Under the pieces are notes generated by a model, which saw only the letters and a list, made by a program, of their open reading frames with translations, searched no databases and was not told where the DNA came from. Shown piece by piece: positions 1-9,731 of a stretch of 64,000 nucleotides of DNA. Location of the stretch: the NCBI GenBank assembly GCA_964020155.1, contig OZ026562.1, positions 3,316,001 through 3,380,000 of the forward strand. The letters are read 5' to 3'. The stretch is from Chondrilla cf. caribensis. Its lineage: Eukaryota > Porifera > Demospongiae > Chondrillida > Chondrillidae. The translations under genes were made by a program, and so were the position numbers. Every line of letters starts with the position of its first letter. Positions within the stretch are counted from its first letter, which is position 1.

Positions 1-473
1 AGACACACCCAAACTGCCTTCACTACACCCAAGGGACTATTTGAATTCAAGGTGATGCCTTTTGGTCTTTGTAATGCACCAGTAACCTTCCAACGACTGA
101 TGAGCATGGTTTTGGGTGGACCTCAATGAACAAACTGTCTCATGTACCTAGATAACGTCATTGTCATGGGACGGACATTTGAAGAACGCCTGAACAACCT
201 AGCTGCTGTATTTCACAGACTTCAAGGTGCCAACCTGAAACTGAAACCACAGAAGTGTACATTCACTAAGAAGCAGGTAACCTTCCTAGGTCATATCCCC
301 CTACAGGAATAGCAGAAGACCTGGAGAAGACTGCCAAGGTAGCCAATTGGCCTGAGCCCCAGACCCCAAAGGAAGCTCAGCAGTTCTTAGGACTGGCTAG
401 TTACTATTGACGGCTCATCAGAGATTTTGCAAGCATCGCCAAGCCCCTTCATCGCCTTAATGAGAAAAGGAGT
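1..473 (+). pseudogene. Ty3/Gypsy reverse transcriptase remnant
   Basis: Broken reverse-transcriptase domain of a Ty3/Gypsy-type LTR retrotransposon, running in from the left edge. The reading shows the [16 protein letters not shown] core motif, then an in-frame TGA at about 127-129, then YLDN where the active-site motif is normally YLDD, and later a CTFTKKQVTFLGH-type motif. More frame breaks follow after about 300. The stretch passes straight into integrase sequence near 480 with no recognisable RNase H, so an internal deletion is likely. It is non-functional. Confidence 0.85.
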
Positions 474-479
474 AAAAGG

Positions 480-1283
480 AGTGGTCAATCACACCCAGTT
501 ACCACAGGATACCAATGCAGATGGTCGCTGCTGACATCCTTGGCCCACTGCCAGAGTTGCCAAAAGGGAATACATACCTTCTGGTCGTTGCAGACCACTT
601 CACTCGTTGGATGGAAGCATATCCAATTCTGAAGCAGGAGGCTGTCACTGTGGCCAAAATTCTGACAAATGAATACAGTGGAACCTCTCTATTAAGGACA
701 CTTTGGGACCTTGATTTTAGTCCTTATTACAGAGGTGTCCTCAATTTGGAGGTCACTTAATACACTACAGTACTACACTGGGACACAGAATGGTGTCCTT
801 AGTATAGAGGTTTCTGCAATTCAGAGGTTTGTAATAGAGAGGTTCCACTGTATTCTCTCCGCTTCCCCCTTCCAGAACACCTAGGTCGCCAGTTCAAGGC
901 TGATGTTCTGGTTGAGGTCTGTAAGCTCTTCGGATTTGGAAGACAAGGACCACTGCCTACCCCACACAGAGTGATGGTCTCGTTGAGCATTTCAACAGAA
1001 CCCTCTTTAGTATGCTATCCACAATGATTGCCGAGTATCACAACCACTGGGAAGAACATGTATGTTCAGTTTGCATGGCATACAACACCAGCGTACAATT
1101 CACCACTGGTTATTCCCCATTCTACCTCATGTTTGGATGACGGGCTTGACTACCAATCAACATCCTGTATGGGGCACACATTCAAACACTGACAGACAGT
1201 CACCAGTATGTAAAGAATGTCAAGAAATCACTGCAGGAAGGCTACATCAATGTCCAGAAGAATTTCAAGCTAAAACAGTGTAG
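480..1283 (+). pseudogene. Ty3/Gypsy integrase remnant, split by a MITE
   Basis: Integrase core of the same decayed element. A first block (515 to about 673) has the DILGPLP and VVADHFTRWMEAY motifs that hold the first catalytic aspartates of the family. The reading is then interrupted by a short inverted-repeat element at 676-850. A second block resumes near 853 and runs to about 1280 through several frame changes, including a part resembling the SLHGIQHQRTIHHW region. No intact reading frame survives. The nested order shows that the MITE inserted after the retrotransposon. Confidence 0.8.
676..850. mobile_element. mariner-type MITE, family 1 (copy in integrase)
   Basis: A 175-bp element bounded by TA dinucleotides (674-675 and 851-852) with terminal inverted repeats CAGTGGAACCTCTCTATTA and its complement TAATAGAGAGGTTCCACTG. 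It has no coding capacity. A close relative lies at 60684-60856. TA target sites and short length fit a non-autonomous Tc1/mariner element. Confidence 0.85.
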
Positions 1284-1319
1284 ACAAAAGCTATTGTCCA
1301 GTTCAGATAGCTAAGGTTG

Positions 1320-2040
1320 CACTGCATTATATCCTACCTATGTACGTACGTATAGTAAGTACGTTATTCATACTCTTTATTGGTACAGTATAGATGTATA
1401 AGAGAAGGATGGTCCATATACAATATTGTGTTCGTGGAAGAAATATCAATTAATTAGGTTATAGTGAGTGGAGTTTGTTTGTCTGATTCTGACTACAGTG
1501 CACATATACATGTACAGTAGCACCTTTGCGAAAGATCCATTTCTTGTGTTTACTTCCTAGTGCAATAAATAATATATATACTGATCAGCCCTTTCTGACC
1601 TTTTGGTATAGCTAATTGTTTAATCAATTATTGCATCTGGAATCTTGGGTGATACACAAGATGTGTATGTCAGTCATGTACAATAATATGAAAGGAGAAT
1701 TGGGAGGGACTGGTTGCTGTGGTGGCTCACATATCTCAGTGGCTATGGCGACTTCAGTCAGACCCCCTGGGTTTGAGTCCCTCAGCTGCCGGTTTTCTCC
1801 CTTTTCTCCTTTCTTTGTGGAGCAGGTTGAATTGCAGTAAATATTCACAACTACCACATGCCTGCTAAATTATCTAGTCAAGAATTGAACATTGAAATTT
1901 TGTATTGTGATCAGATTGATTGGTTTAGATGTACAGAATCAAAAATAATTAAATTAAATTTGTAAATAATTGTCATGTTCATGAAAACAATCATGTAACA
2001 CAAAACCTATAAATAACCAGACTAGTTAAACATAGTACAC
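1320..2040. repeat. Segmental duplication flank, copy 1
   Basis: Blocks in this stretch (about 1320-1665 and 1960-2040) match 6350-6685 and 7180-7320 in the same order and orientation. Both copies stand just downstream of a fucosyltransferase copy, so they mark the ends of a tandem duplication. The shared block holds a GATCAGCC..TTTCTGACCTTTTGGT core and an AATAAATAAT string. It could alternatively be an LTR of the neighbouring Gypsy remnant, but no clear TG..CA ends were found. Confidence 0.6.
1712..1802 (+). mobile_element. tRNA-derived SINE head (Pol III promoter-like)
   Basis: This stretch resembles a tRNA gene: an A-box-like segment (TATCTCAGTGGCTATGG) is followed about 30 bases later by a good B box (GGTTTGAGTCC). 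A pyrimidine-rich run of TTTTCTCC units follows. It lies between the two duplicated blocks of this flank and is absent from the sister flank at 6.7 kb, as expected of a later insertion. No tail repeat or target duplication was confirmed. Confidence 0.5.
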
Positions 2041-2087
2041 GGTTTGTGCACTTAGTACATGTTATTATAGATGCAACTGCCTGCTTG

Positions 2088-2090
<3 letters not shown>

Positions 2091-2184
<94 letters not shown>
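2091..2184. repeat. (TG)n microsatellite
   Basis: Uninterrupted TG repeat of about 94 bp, about 40 bp beyond the 3' stop of the fucosyltransferase frame. Confidence 0.98.
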
Positions 2185-2185
<1 letters not shown>

Positions 2186-2224
2186 ATTTGTGCATGTACA
2201 CTGGTGGTTTGTGATATTCATAAG

Positions 2225-3580
2225 CTACATTTCTTGATTCCTAACTCTATCCATCTTCATGTTGTATGCTACAGAACAAAGTTGGCACAGATAATGTCCT
2301 GAGTAACAGTTGTCCCTATGTGTCTTTCCAGCTACAGAGTAATCGAAATTTGTAGTGTGATATCTGAAGAGAACATCATTTTCATCTACACGTCTTAGGT
2401 ATTCTGCTAGTTCTTTAGGTCCCTTGAACCTCTGAGGGTCAATGAAAGTGTGGTTGCCAGGAACTCACAGGTAGATTTCTGGTGGTCCCCAGTATACTGG
2501 TATAGCTCCTGCTTCATAGCTCCATGTAATTTTCTCGCTGATGTAATCATGGTCGATCGTATTTTCAAATGTTACCACCATTCTGTGCTTCTTGGCTAAA
2601 CTATATCTGGTATCTTTGTATTTATGCCTGTCAGCATGATCTGAAACATTATGCCAACATCCACCATAGGAGTGGATGTGAATATACTTCGCTAATTCAA
2701 GTATATAATCGTTTCTCCATTTAACATTACAGTTGCTCATAAACAGTGCAACTCCCTTCCTCGTAGATGGATCAGGTGTTTTATACATACCTTCTTTCCA
2801 TGGAATGATACAAGCTTCAGCTATGGTAATTTCAGATGCCATATGGTGGTCAAGTCGAATATCTGCTTTCCTCAAGATTCCCTTCATCTGAGGACTTTCT
2901 GCTTCTGAATTCAATATGGCTACCAATTGTCCATCGTGATATCGGAATGGAAGTTTTCTTTGGTTTGGAATATAAAAATTAATATACATGTATACAATGT
3001 ATCGGAACACGACGTCAGCCATCTTGTCCGTATGCTGAATAACACACACAGCGTTATTGGGTAAGGAGCATTCCTTTGGACTCTTTTTCTCCATCGTTGA
3101 AAAATACCCTCCATAAAAAATCTGCAAACTTTGGAACATTTCAAGGTATATAGATAGATTATTGTTTGAAGTGCTGTTAGAAAGACGAGGGGTGATCCGC
3201 GAAACGGGCGACGACCCACCCACATCCACGAATCTCGTTGTAGAGTCCACTGGAACGTTTTCTTCTTGTGAATAGTACCTTGAGCTGCTACCAGTGAGAT
3301 GGGGGGTCATCCGCGAAGTGGGCGACGATCCACTCGCAACCACCAATCTCGTTGTAGAGTCCACTGGAACATCTTTTTCCTGTATAGAGTGCCTTGAGTT
3401 GCTCGTGGAATAATGGTGCAATAGACTCAAATCCACGTATCTGGTTGTTGGTTCCACTGGAACATCATAGTATCTTACTTCTAAAGTCGTGTAATGGCGA
3501 GGAATACTGAATAATATAATAATCGCTGCAATAATTGTCACTACAAAATACTTCGCGTATCGCCGTTTGATTATTGCCAT
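2225..3580 (-). CDS. alpha-1,3-fucosyltransferase (GT10), single exon with one in-frame TGA
   Basis: Golgi type II enzyme transferring fucose from GDP-fucose to glycans. The ATG at 3580 is followed by basic residues and a membrane anchor (about residues 11-28). A stem carries three VPVxxTTRxV repeats (about 40, 71, 109). The catalytic domain contains the GT10 signature FENTIDHDYISEKITW, then AGAIPVYWGPPE. The frame meets TGA at 2465-2467, right after GPPEIYL, giving 371 residues. The same frame continues open for 79 more codons with family-like sequence (VPGNHTFIDPQRFKGPKELA, then a terminal CxxC-type stretch) to a TAG at 2225-2227. The TGA is thus probably a nonsense change or sequence error in an otherwise preserved gene; readthrough is possible but unsupported. 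No intron is evident. Two decayed copies lie downstream in the window. Family call sure, activity uncertain. Confidence 0.85.
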
Positions 3581-4167
3581 CCGCGTACTCTTCTTTGTTG
3601 GGCCGGGGGCTCCACGATAGATACTCTCCGATCGATTTCAGAAGGCTCGTCCAAATGACAAATTACGTGACGTTTAGGAATTAAAATTAATTGATGTTGC
3701 TCGTGTTATTTCCGGACACACCTATCTTTGTGAATACTGGGGCTACGAACTTGCAACAAGTACCGTCTTCTTCTTCACGTCGTCCAAGAAAATGGCTTGA
3801 AATGATCTTTTCGTTACTTTGTAGCACGGATTTTATTGGTGGCGGAGAGGTGTACCGACGCGAATTCCGAAATCCTATCGCGAAGTAGAGTAACTGATCA
3901 ATTTCCGGACAAATCTATTTCTGGACACTAGTACCTTTCTAGTGAGGTCCGTACGAAAGCTCATTCCTTTGTCCGAATATCGATTATTATCGGACGATTT
4001 TTTCGATCGACTCTAGCAGAGGCATGCGGTAAGCTACGAGGATCTTACTGAGTAGAGAGCGACTACATGTAATGGCATATAAAACAAAGTTGGGAGTCGG
4101 CAGGTTTTATAGTTTTCGAGAAATAACCAATTTTATGTGTCTGAATATGAGTGGCGTATTTACTCTA
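3581..4167. other. 5' flank of the fucosyltransferase
   Basis: Richer in CpG than its surroundings, with TTACGTGACGT near 3662 and several TCGAT words. It probably contains the promoter and 5' UTR of the fucosyltransferase. No TATA box or further gene was recognised. A short stretch near 3888-3910 (AGTAGAGTAACTGATCAATT) recurs upstream of both fucosyltransferase pseudogenes, showing that the duplication included this flank. Confidence 0.4.
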
Positions 4168-4923
4168 CTATGGTGGCCCAAAAGGACACTTTCCGCCGCG
4201 ATCAAAATTGCCGAATCGCCCGATTCGATCATATCTTCGGCAGAATCGGCAATGCCATATTCTCGTCACCTGCATATCACGTGACTGTATCGACTTTAAC
4301 TGCAAACAGATACTCTACCAACAAAGACCACATATTCGTGCATTTCATTTTCCTTTCAATTGATGACCTTATAATGGCCCGTTGGTGTATATGTAGCTAG
4401 GAGTCCGCATGTTGGACACTGTAGTGATTGTTTTTTGGGCAGCATGTTTCCCAGACAAACATTTTATTAAAGACATTTGTTACTTTTCAAGACAACTATC
4501 TTAAAGTTTGTACAGATACACAAACGTCAATCCTACCTGTACCTAGCCTGTCTGCCTTTCGGCTGATTTAGGCTATTTATAGATGAGGCCTTACTTACTA
4601 TTATAATTAGTTTAGTTATAGCATATCAAATTTAACATCAAAGTCCACAATTTAGGAGTTAGCCGACTGCTTTTGTTGGACCAGCGTATGAGCTTGGGTG
4701 GAATGGCAGGTCCCTGAGCCAGGATAGAGTATCTGGTGGCAGTTCCAGTCGATACAGTCACGTGATATGCAGGTGACCAGAATATGGCATTGCTGATTCA
4801 TCTGAAGATGCTAGCGAATCAACCGAAGCAATCGAATCGGGTGATTCGGCAATTTTCATCGACCAAAGCAAGTAAATCGGGCGATTCGGCCGTGGCGGAA
4901 AGTGTCCCTATGGGCCACCATAG
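4168..4923. mobile_element. Fold-back element with long terminal inverted repeats
   Basis: The segment starting CTATGGTGGCCC at 4168 is repeated in inverse orientation and ends GGGCCACCATAG at 4923. The arms (about 4168-4300 and 4745-4923) share the GGACACTTTCCGCC, GAATCGCCCGATTCG and TGCATATCACGTGACTGTATCGAC blocks, with small indels. The middle has no coding capacity. This looks like a non-autonomous DNA transposon. No target duplication could be defined. Confidence 0.75.
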
Positions 4924-5081
4924 CATACCGATGCTGACGAGAATGCCGAACTCCGAATTCACGTTGGTATACCTCTGGTCTACCATTCTATTTCATTCCT
5001 TATTAAGGAACAATCCCTTAGGTGTCAAGAAGTATACCAATGTGAATACTCTCATCTAAAAATATGTGTGTGTGTGTGTGT

Positions 5082-5118
<37 letters not shown>

Positions 5119-6349
5119 CATATGTTCTGACATTTGTTGGTGTTTTGCCATTCAGACATAGCTTCATTCGAAAATCTTTAGTGACACAGTTGATCAATCA
5201 GTTTGAGAGTATGAAATAAAACACAGAACTACAAGTCTTCAAATAGCTGTTTCCAGCACAGTTGCTACATAACTCAAGAAACACTAAGCCTTAGTACACG
5301 ATATAGTATACTGTTCAGCATATTCATGTGCATGGTTCATAATGATTCATAGTTGTTATGCTACTGACGCCAACACTACACAATATGCTTGACAGGGACA
5401 GTATCAGAAGGACAATGCCATGTGAACAACCCTTATTCTTTACTTTTTAATATTTCGTGGTTGTAATGCTACAGATAGTGTTTGTTTTGCAGTTTCTTCG
5501 ATTTTTATCTGAATTTCAGTGCATATGTTCACTTGCATTCACAGCATTGGTAGGTTAAAATACCATCAAAACTGTAGAGAACTGTGCGGATGGAAACATA
5601 GTACAAAGATACTCTGATTTCAATTATTATAAATTTCAAAATGAAATGGCAACTAAGATGTGCAGTTTAGACAGCCACACTGTTTGACAATTAATCTGGC
5701 TAGTTAGTTCAACTGCCAAGTGCAGAATTAAAGGAGAGGGATGGTCTAGCAAACATAGCATTCAGTCAAACCACAGTGAAAGCTGGTTAGCTAGACCATA
5801 ATATCTTGCATAGTACATAATCCACTGTTCAGTGGCTAAACCAGACTAACTTATGGCAATATAGAAGTAAAATTCATATTTGAACATTTGATTTGTTTAT
5901 ACTTTGTACAATAAAAAGGCAGTTTATGTACGCTTCTATCAATTTTGTGGAAATTCTCTATCTGTATCATTAACAGTGATAAATACAATTCCCATTGGCA
6001 ATGTATAATATTCGCTTGCATTTTTTTGATTACACTTTATTCACTGACATTACCAATGAAACATTGCCCCCTTGAAGAAAGAATAAATTGTTAAGATATT
6101 AATTTATTTGGCTGGATGAGAATTTGAATGTCTAAACTAGCTTATGAGGATGTGCGAGACTTGCTTGTATTTAAGAAGGCTCACATTCTAATGCATTTGT
6201 GATGGGCCAGGCCTAAAACTTAGTATACATTGGTTTATATGAAGACCTAATTCTTTATAGACTTCCATTCGACTTCATTATTCCAAACCTTACACACAAC
6301 TAAAATGAATCAAAAACATTAATTAATGTCCACAGAAGTACTGATAACC
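4924..6349. other. No gene seen; contains a (TG)n tract
   Basis: AT-rich DNA without recognisable coding sequence. A mixed TG/CG dinucleotide tract occupies about 5064-5118. Confidence 0.6.
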
Positions 6350-7320
6350 AATGTTGCGCTACATATATCCTACCTATGATGTAAAGTACATTGTTCATAT
6401 TGTATTGTATAGAAATGATATAAGAGAAGGATGGCTCTTATAAGTGTTCCAAGAACTATCTTGCAATTGATTTAATCATAGTGAGTGGAGTCTGTTTGTC
6501 TGCTTTTGACTACAGTACACGTATATAAGTATGTTGTAGCACCTTCGAGAAGGATCCATTTCTTGTTTCCTTATTAAGTGCAATAAATAATCCTGATCAG
6601 CCACTTTCTGACCTTTTGGTAGTTAATTGTTCAATCAGTTATTACATCTGGAATCTTAGGGATATACACAGGATATGTATATAATTAACATGTTATTTTA
6701 TATACCTTCCAATTATCATTTAACAGTACTGGATTTTGTGTGATTTGTTATGCATTTCTATCAGCTGCTTCATAAATTTACAGTAAACAAGCACAACTCC
6801 AGGTAGGGTCCCCAAATTTGTGGACCCTACCCAGGTAGAGTCAACTATTTAGTGACCCTTACATGCCCACTTAACAAACAATTGAGCATAATTTGTAACA
6901 TTTTAGGACATTGTGCAGACATGAGTCTGTGTTGACTGTAAAGTGGTCAATTGTTGATATGTCCATAATAAGATATCAGCTGGAATTCAGTCAAATTATG
7001 TGTCAACATGTTATTGGCTTCCTCATTTTGAGCCAGTTTAGGCCAATAACTAGATTTATCACTTGAGAATTGACAAAAAACAAGCAATGTTTACTGTTTC
7101 TATCTGATAATGTCATAACACAGCTGCAAATCTGTATAACAGTTAAATAATAATTGGACAGCATATAAAATAACCTGTTAATTGTTATTTCCATGAAAAC
7201 AGTCATGTAAAATAATATTATTATAATATTAATTAATAATATTATTAATTGATTGATAATATTATTATCATAATACATAACCTATAATGAACTGTGTTGA
7301 TTAGTTAAACATGCATATTT
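6350..7320. repeat. Segmental duplication flank, copy 2
   Basis: Counterpart of 1320-2040, standing downstream of the first fucosyltransferase pseudogene. An extra AT-rich palindromic stretch of AATATTATTA units lies at about 7210-7280. No gene seen. Confidence 0.6.
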
Positions 7321-7989
7321 GCATTTATATGTTTGTCGGAATGACCTGAAACATAATGCCAGTACACACCATAAGAGTGGATATGAATATGCTGGGCCAA
7401 TTCAAGGATATATCATTTCTCCACTTAACATTACAGTTGCTCATAAACAGTGCAAATCCCTCCCTCTTATAGATAGATCAGGTGTTTTATACATAATATA
7501 TTCTTTTCATGGAATGACACAAGCTTCAGCTATGGTATATGGTGGTCAAGTATAATGTCTGCTTTTCTCAAGGGCTCTGTCATTTCTGGACTTTCTGCTT
7601 CCGAATTCAATACAGCTACCAATTGTCCATCGTAATATTGAAATAGAAGTTTTTCCTGGTTTTGAACATAAAAGAAACCAATCAGAACATAGTCTCGTGT
7701 TGCCTGGACCTGCTTCTCGCCTCCATTTTTAATGCTGACATCTATTCCGTCCCAAGTTGATTCCCCATCTCAAGTTGACTCTGACACCAGTAAGCGCCCA
7801 TAAAAAACGTCTGCCCCAAGTTGATATCAGGACTTACGTAAACATGGCTTTACTTTTCATGGCAAGATCAGATCATAGATCGGTTTTTAGTTGGTGAGTT
7901 TCATAGGTTTAAAAATGTGATTATTTTATTATTCTCTCTTTTTATTAATCATTACATAAGAGAAGCTAATAAAGTTATAAAATGTGTGT

Positions 7990-8439
7990 GTTGACAAAAT
8001 CATATCACTGGATTTACGCCAAACCAGCCGAAAATAGACCAAGGTCTCTATCGGCTGGGAGACCAAAGTCTGATTTTGATGGCAACCAGTGATTACCTCC
8101 CGGTCATCCAAATCCTAAAAAAGGGAACCACAGACAGCTGTTTTGCTCTTATTTGAGCTCATCAGTGTGGCACACCCTGTACTTCAGTTGGATGACTGTC
8201 CTCATCTTACCATTCCGACACACAAGTGAACACTTGTGGTCTTCATGATAACAGAGGATGGAGGCTTACAGTCAAGGCGTGACTGTGCACCCTGATGGTG
8301 GGGAAGGTTTATTGCACAGTAAGGCTGTGCAAGGCCTAAGGTTGACAAAATCATATCTGATTCACTGGATTTACGCCAAACCAACCGAAAATAGACCAAA
8401 GTCTCTATCAGCTGGGAGACTGAAGTCCGATTTTGATGA
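7990..8439 (+). repeat. Internal direct repeat in the transposon
   Basis: About 92 bp at 7990-8081 (GTTGACAAAATCATAT to GATTTTGATG) recurs at 8341-8439 with about 90% identity judged by eye. Both copies lie inside the 7691-9720 element. Confidence 0.85.
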
Positions 8440-8727
8440 CTGTGTGTGTTGACTGATAGGGTTTCCGTTCTTGTCTTTTCTTTTATTATACTTGGCAGTC
8501 ATGTTATCAGCAGTTTTCAACAAAGTATCTAAAACTGTACTTCACACCTTTCTATACCTGTCTTGCATGTCCAGATTGTCATCTGCGGGTGGATGGTAAA
8601 GGTATATAGATAGATAGGTAGATAGATAATTATTTCATAGTGCAACATGTCAACATTACGGACACTAGGACATACTGTCCAATGAAGCACTGATAGAAAG
8701 GCAAAAATATGTATAATATGCAATGAT

Positions 8728-8892
8728 GCACACATTGTCCCAAGTGTCCTTCATTGGAGTGCACACTTTATCCCAAGTTGACCCCTTTGTTGGAATGCAC
8801 ACTTTGTCCCAAGTTGACGCATACATTGTCCCAAGTTGTCTCCTTCGTTGGAGTCCACTCCTTGCACCAAGTTGACTACTTTGTTAGGGTCA
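8728..8892 (+). repeat. Minisatellite of about 36-bp units
   Basis: Four to five imperfect units of the type GCACACTTTGTCCCAAGTTG followed by a TTTGTTGGAGT-like end. The CCCAAGTTGA word also occurs in the terminal repeats of the host transposon, so the array probably grew from its own end sequence. Confidence 0.75.
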
Positions 8893-9017
8893 TGCATACC
8901 CTATACACTACTTAATATCCTTATAGCATCCGTTACCATAGAAACAGTATTATTATACAGCAATTTTATAATGTATAAAGCGCTAGCAACAGTATAAAGC
9001 GTTAGCAACAGATGCTA

Positions 9018-9127
9018 TAATGGTTAAGACATGGACACTCGGGCATTATGACATATAAAATACACTCGCCCTCGGGACTCGGTATTTTATATGTCATAAT
9101 GCCCTCGTGCCCATGTCTTAACCATTA
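9018..9127. repeat. Perfect-type hairpin, arms about 45 bp
   Basis: TAATGGTTAAGACATGG..CATATAAAATAC at 9018-9063 is complementary, with few mismatches, to 9082-9127. The spacer is about 18 bp. It lies within the 7691-9720 transposon. Confidence 0.85.
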
Positions 9128-9731
9128 AATAAAGTCTGTTTGTTGTCCCATGCAATTTGACTTGTTTTCTCATGATGTGTTAATTCATCTTTTCTACATA
9201 GAATGTGATCATGAGGTGTCTCTTTTCAAGAAGACTCTTGGTATTTCTTAATTGTAAGTAGAAATTGTACTATGACTATTTTTACTTTTTATTTCTAATT
9301 ATAGCCTATAATGTTTTTAAATTATTTTGGAAACTTGAAATTTATTGAGTCCGCATAATGGAGCTATATCCAAGGTATGTGCTGTAAAATCGAAGGTGGC
9401 ATATGATCAAAATTTTCTGCTACTTAATCCTCATCTAAATAATAAAAATCATTGTATCATAGCCTAGACATGATTGTCGTTTCCTAGGTATCGTTTCTTG
9501 TCTCTGCAATTCACTCTAGCTTCGTATACGAATGCCTCAATCGATCAATTGTGCAAGTCCTGGTGCTAACTTGGAGTGGCATTTATTATGGGTGCTTACT
9601 GGTGTCGGAGTCGACTTGGGATGGAACAGATATCATTAGGTTAGCAAGAACCTAATAACCGACCTAATGACATCAGCATAAAAAATGGATGTAAGAAGCG
9701 GGTCCAGGTGATGTGAGACTAATCAGAACAT

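Larger units (their letters stand above)
7691..9720. mobile_element. Mutator-like (MULE-type) non-autonomous transposon with 11-bp target duplication
   Basis: A 2030-bp element with long terminal inverted repeats. The left end starts AGTCTCGTGTTGCCTGGACC, and the complement of the right end starts AGTCTCACATCACCTGGACC. Similarity extends over roughly 130-150 bp on each side, with an insertion of about 30 bp in the right arm, and includes ACACCAGTAAGC and CCCAAGTTGA blocks. It is flanked by a perfect direct duplication AATCAGAACAT (7680-7690 and 9721-9731). The target lies inside a fucosyltransferase copy. Long inverted ends with a 9-11 bp duplication fit Mutator-like elements; hAT would give 8 bp. 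No transposase was found inside. Confidence 0.8.

Noticed and set aside
2465..2467. Selenocysteine at the fucosyltransferase TGA
   Set aside because: GT10 enzymes are not selenoproteins, the residue is not a conserved cysteine position, and I found no convincing SECIS-like hairpin in the 3' flank.
8728..8892. CRISPR-like direct repeats
   Set aside because: Units are contiguous and imperfect, without unique spacers, in a eukaryotic transposon: a minisatellite.
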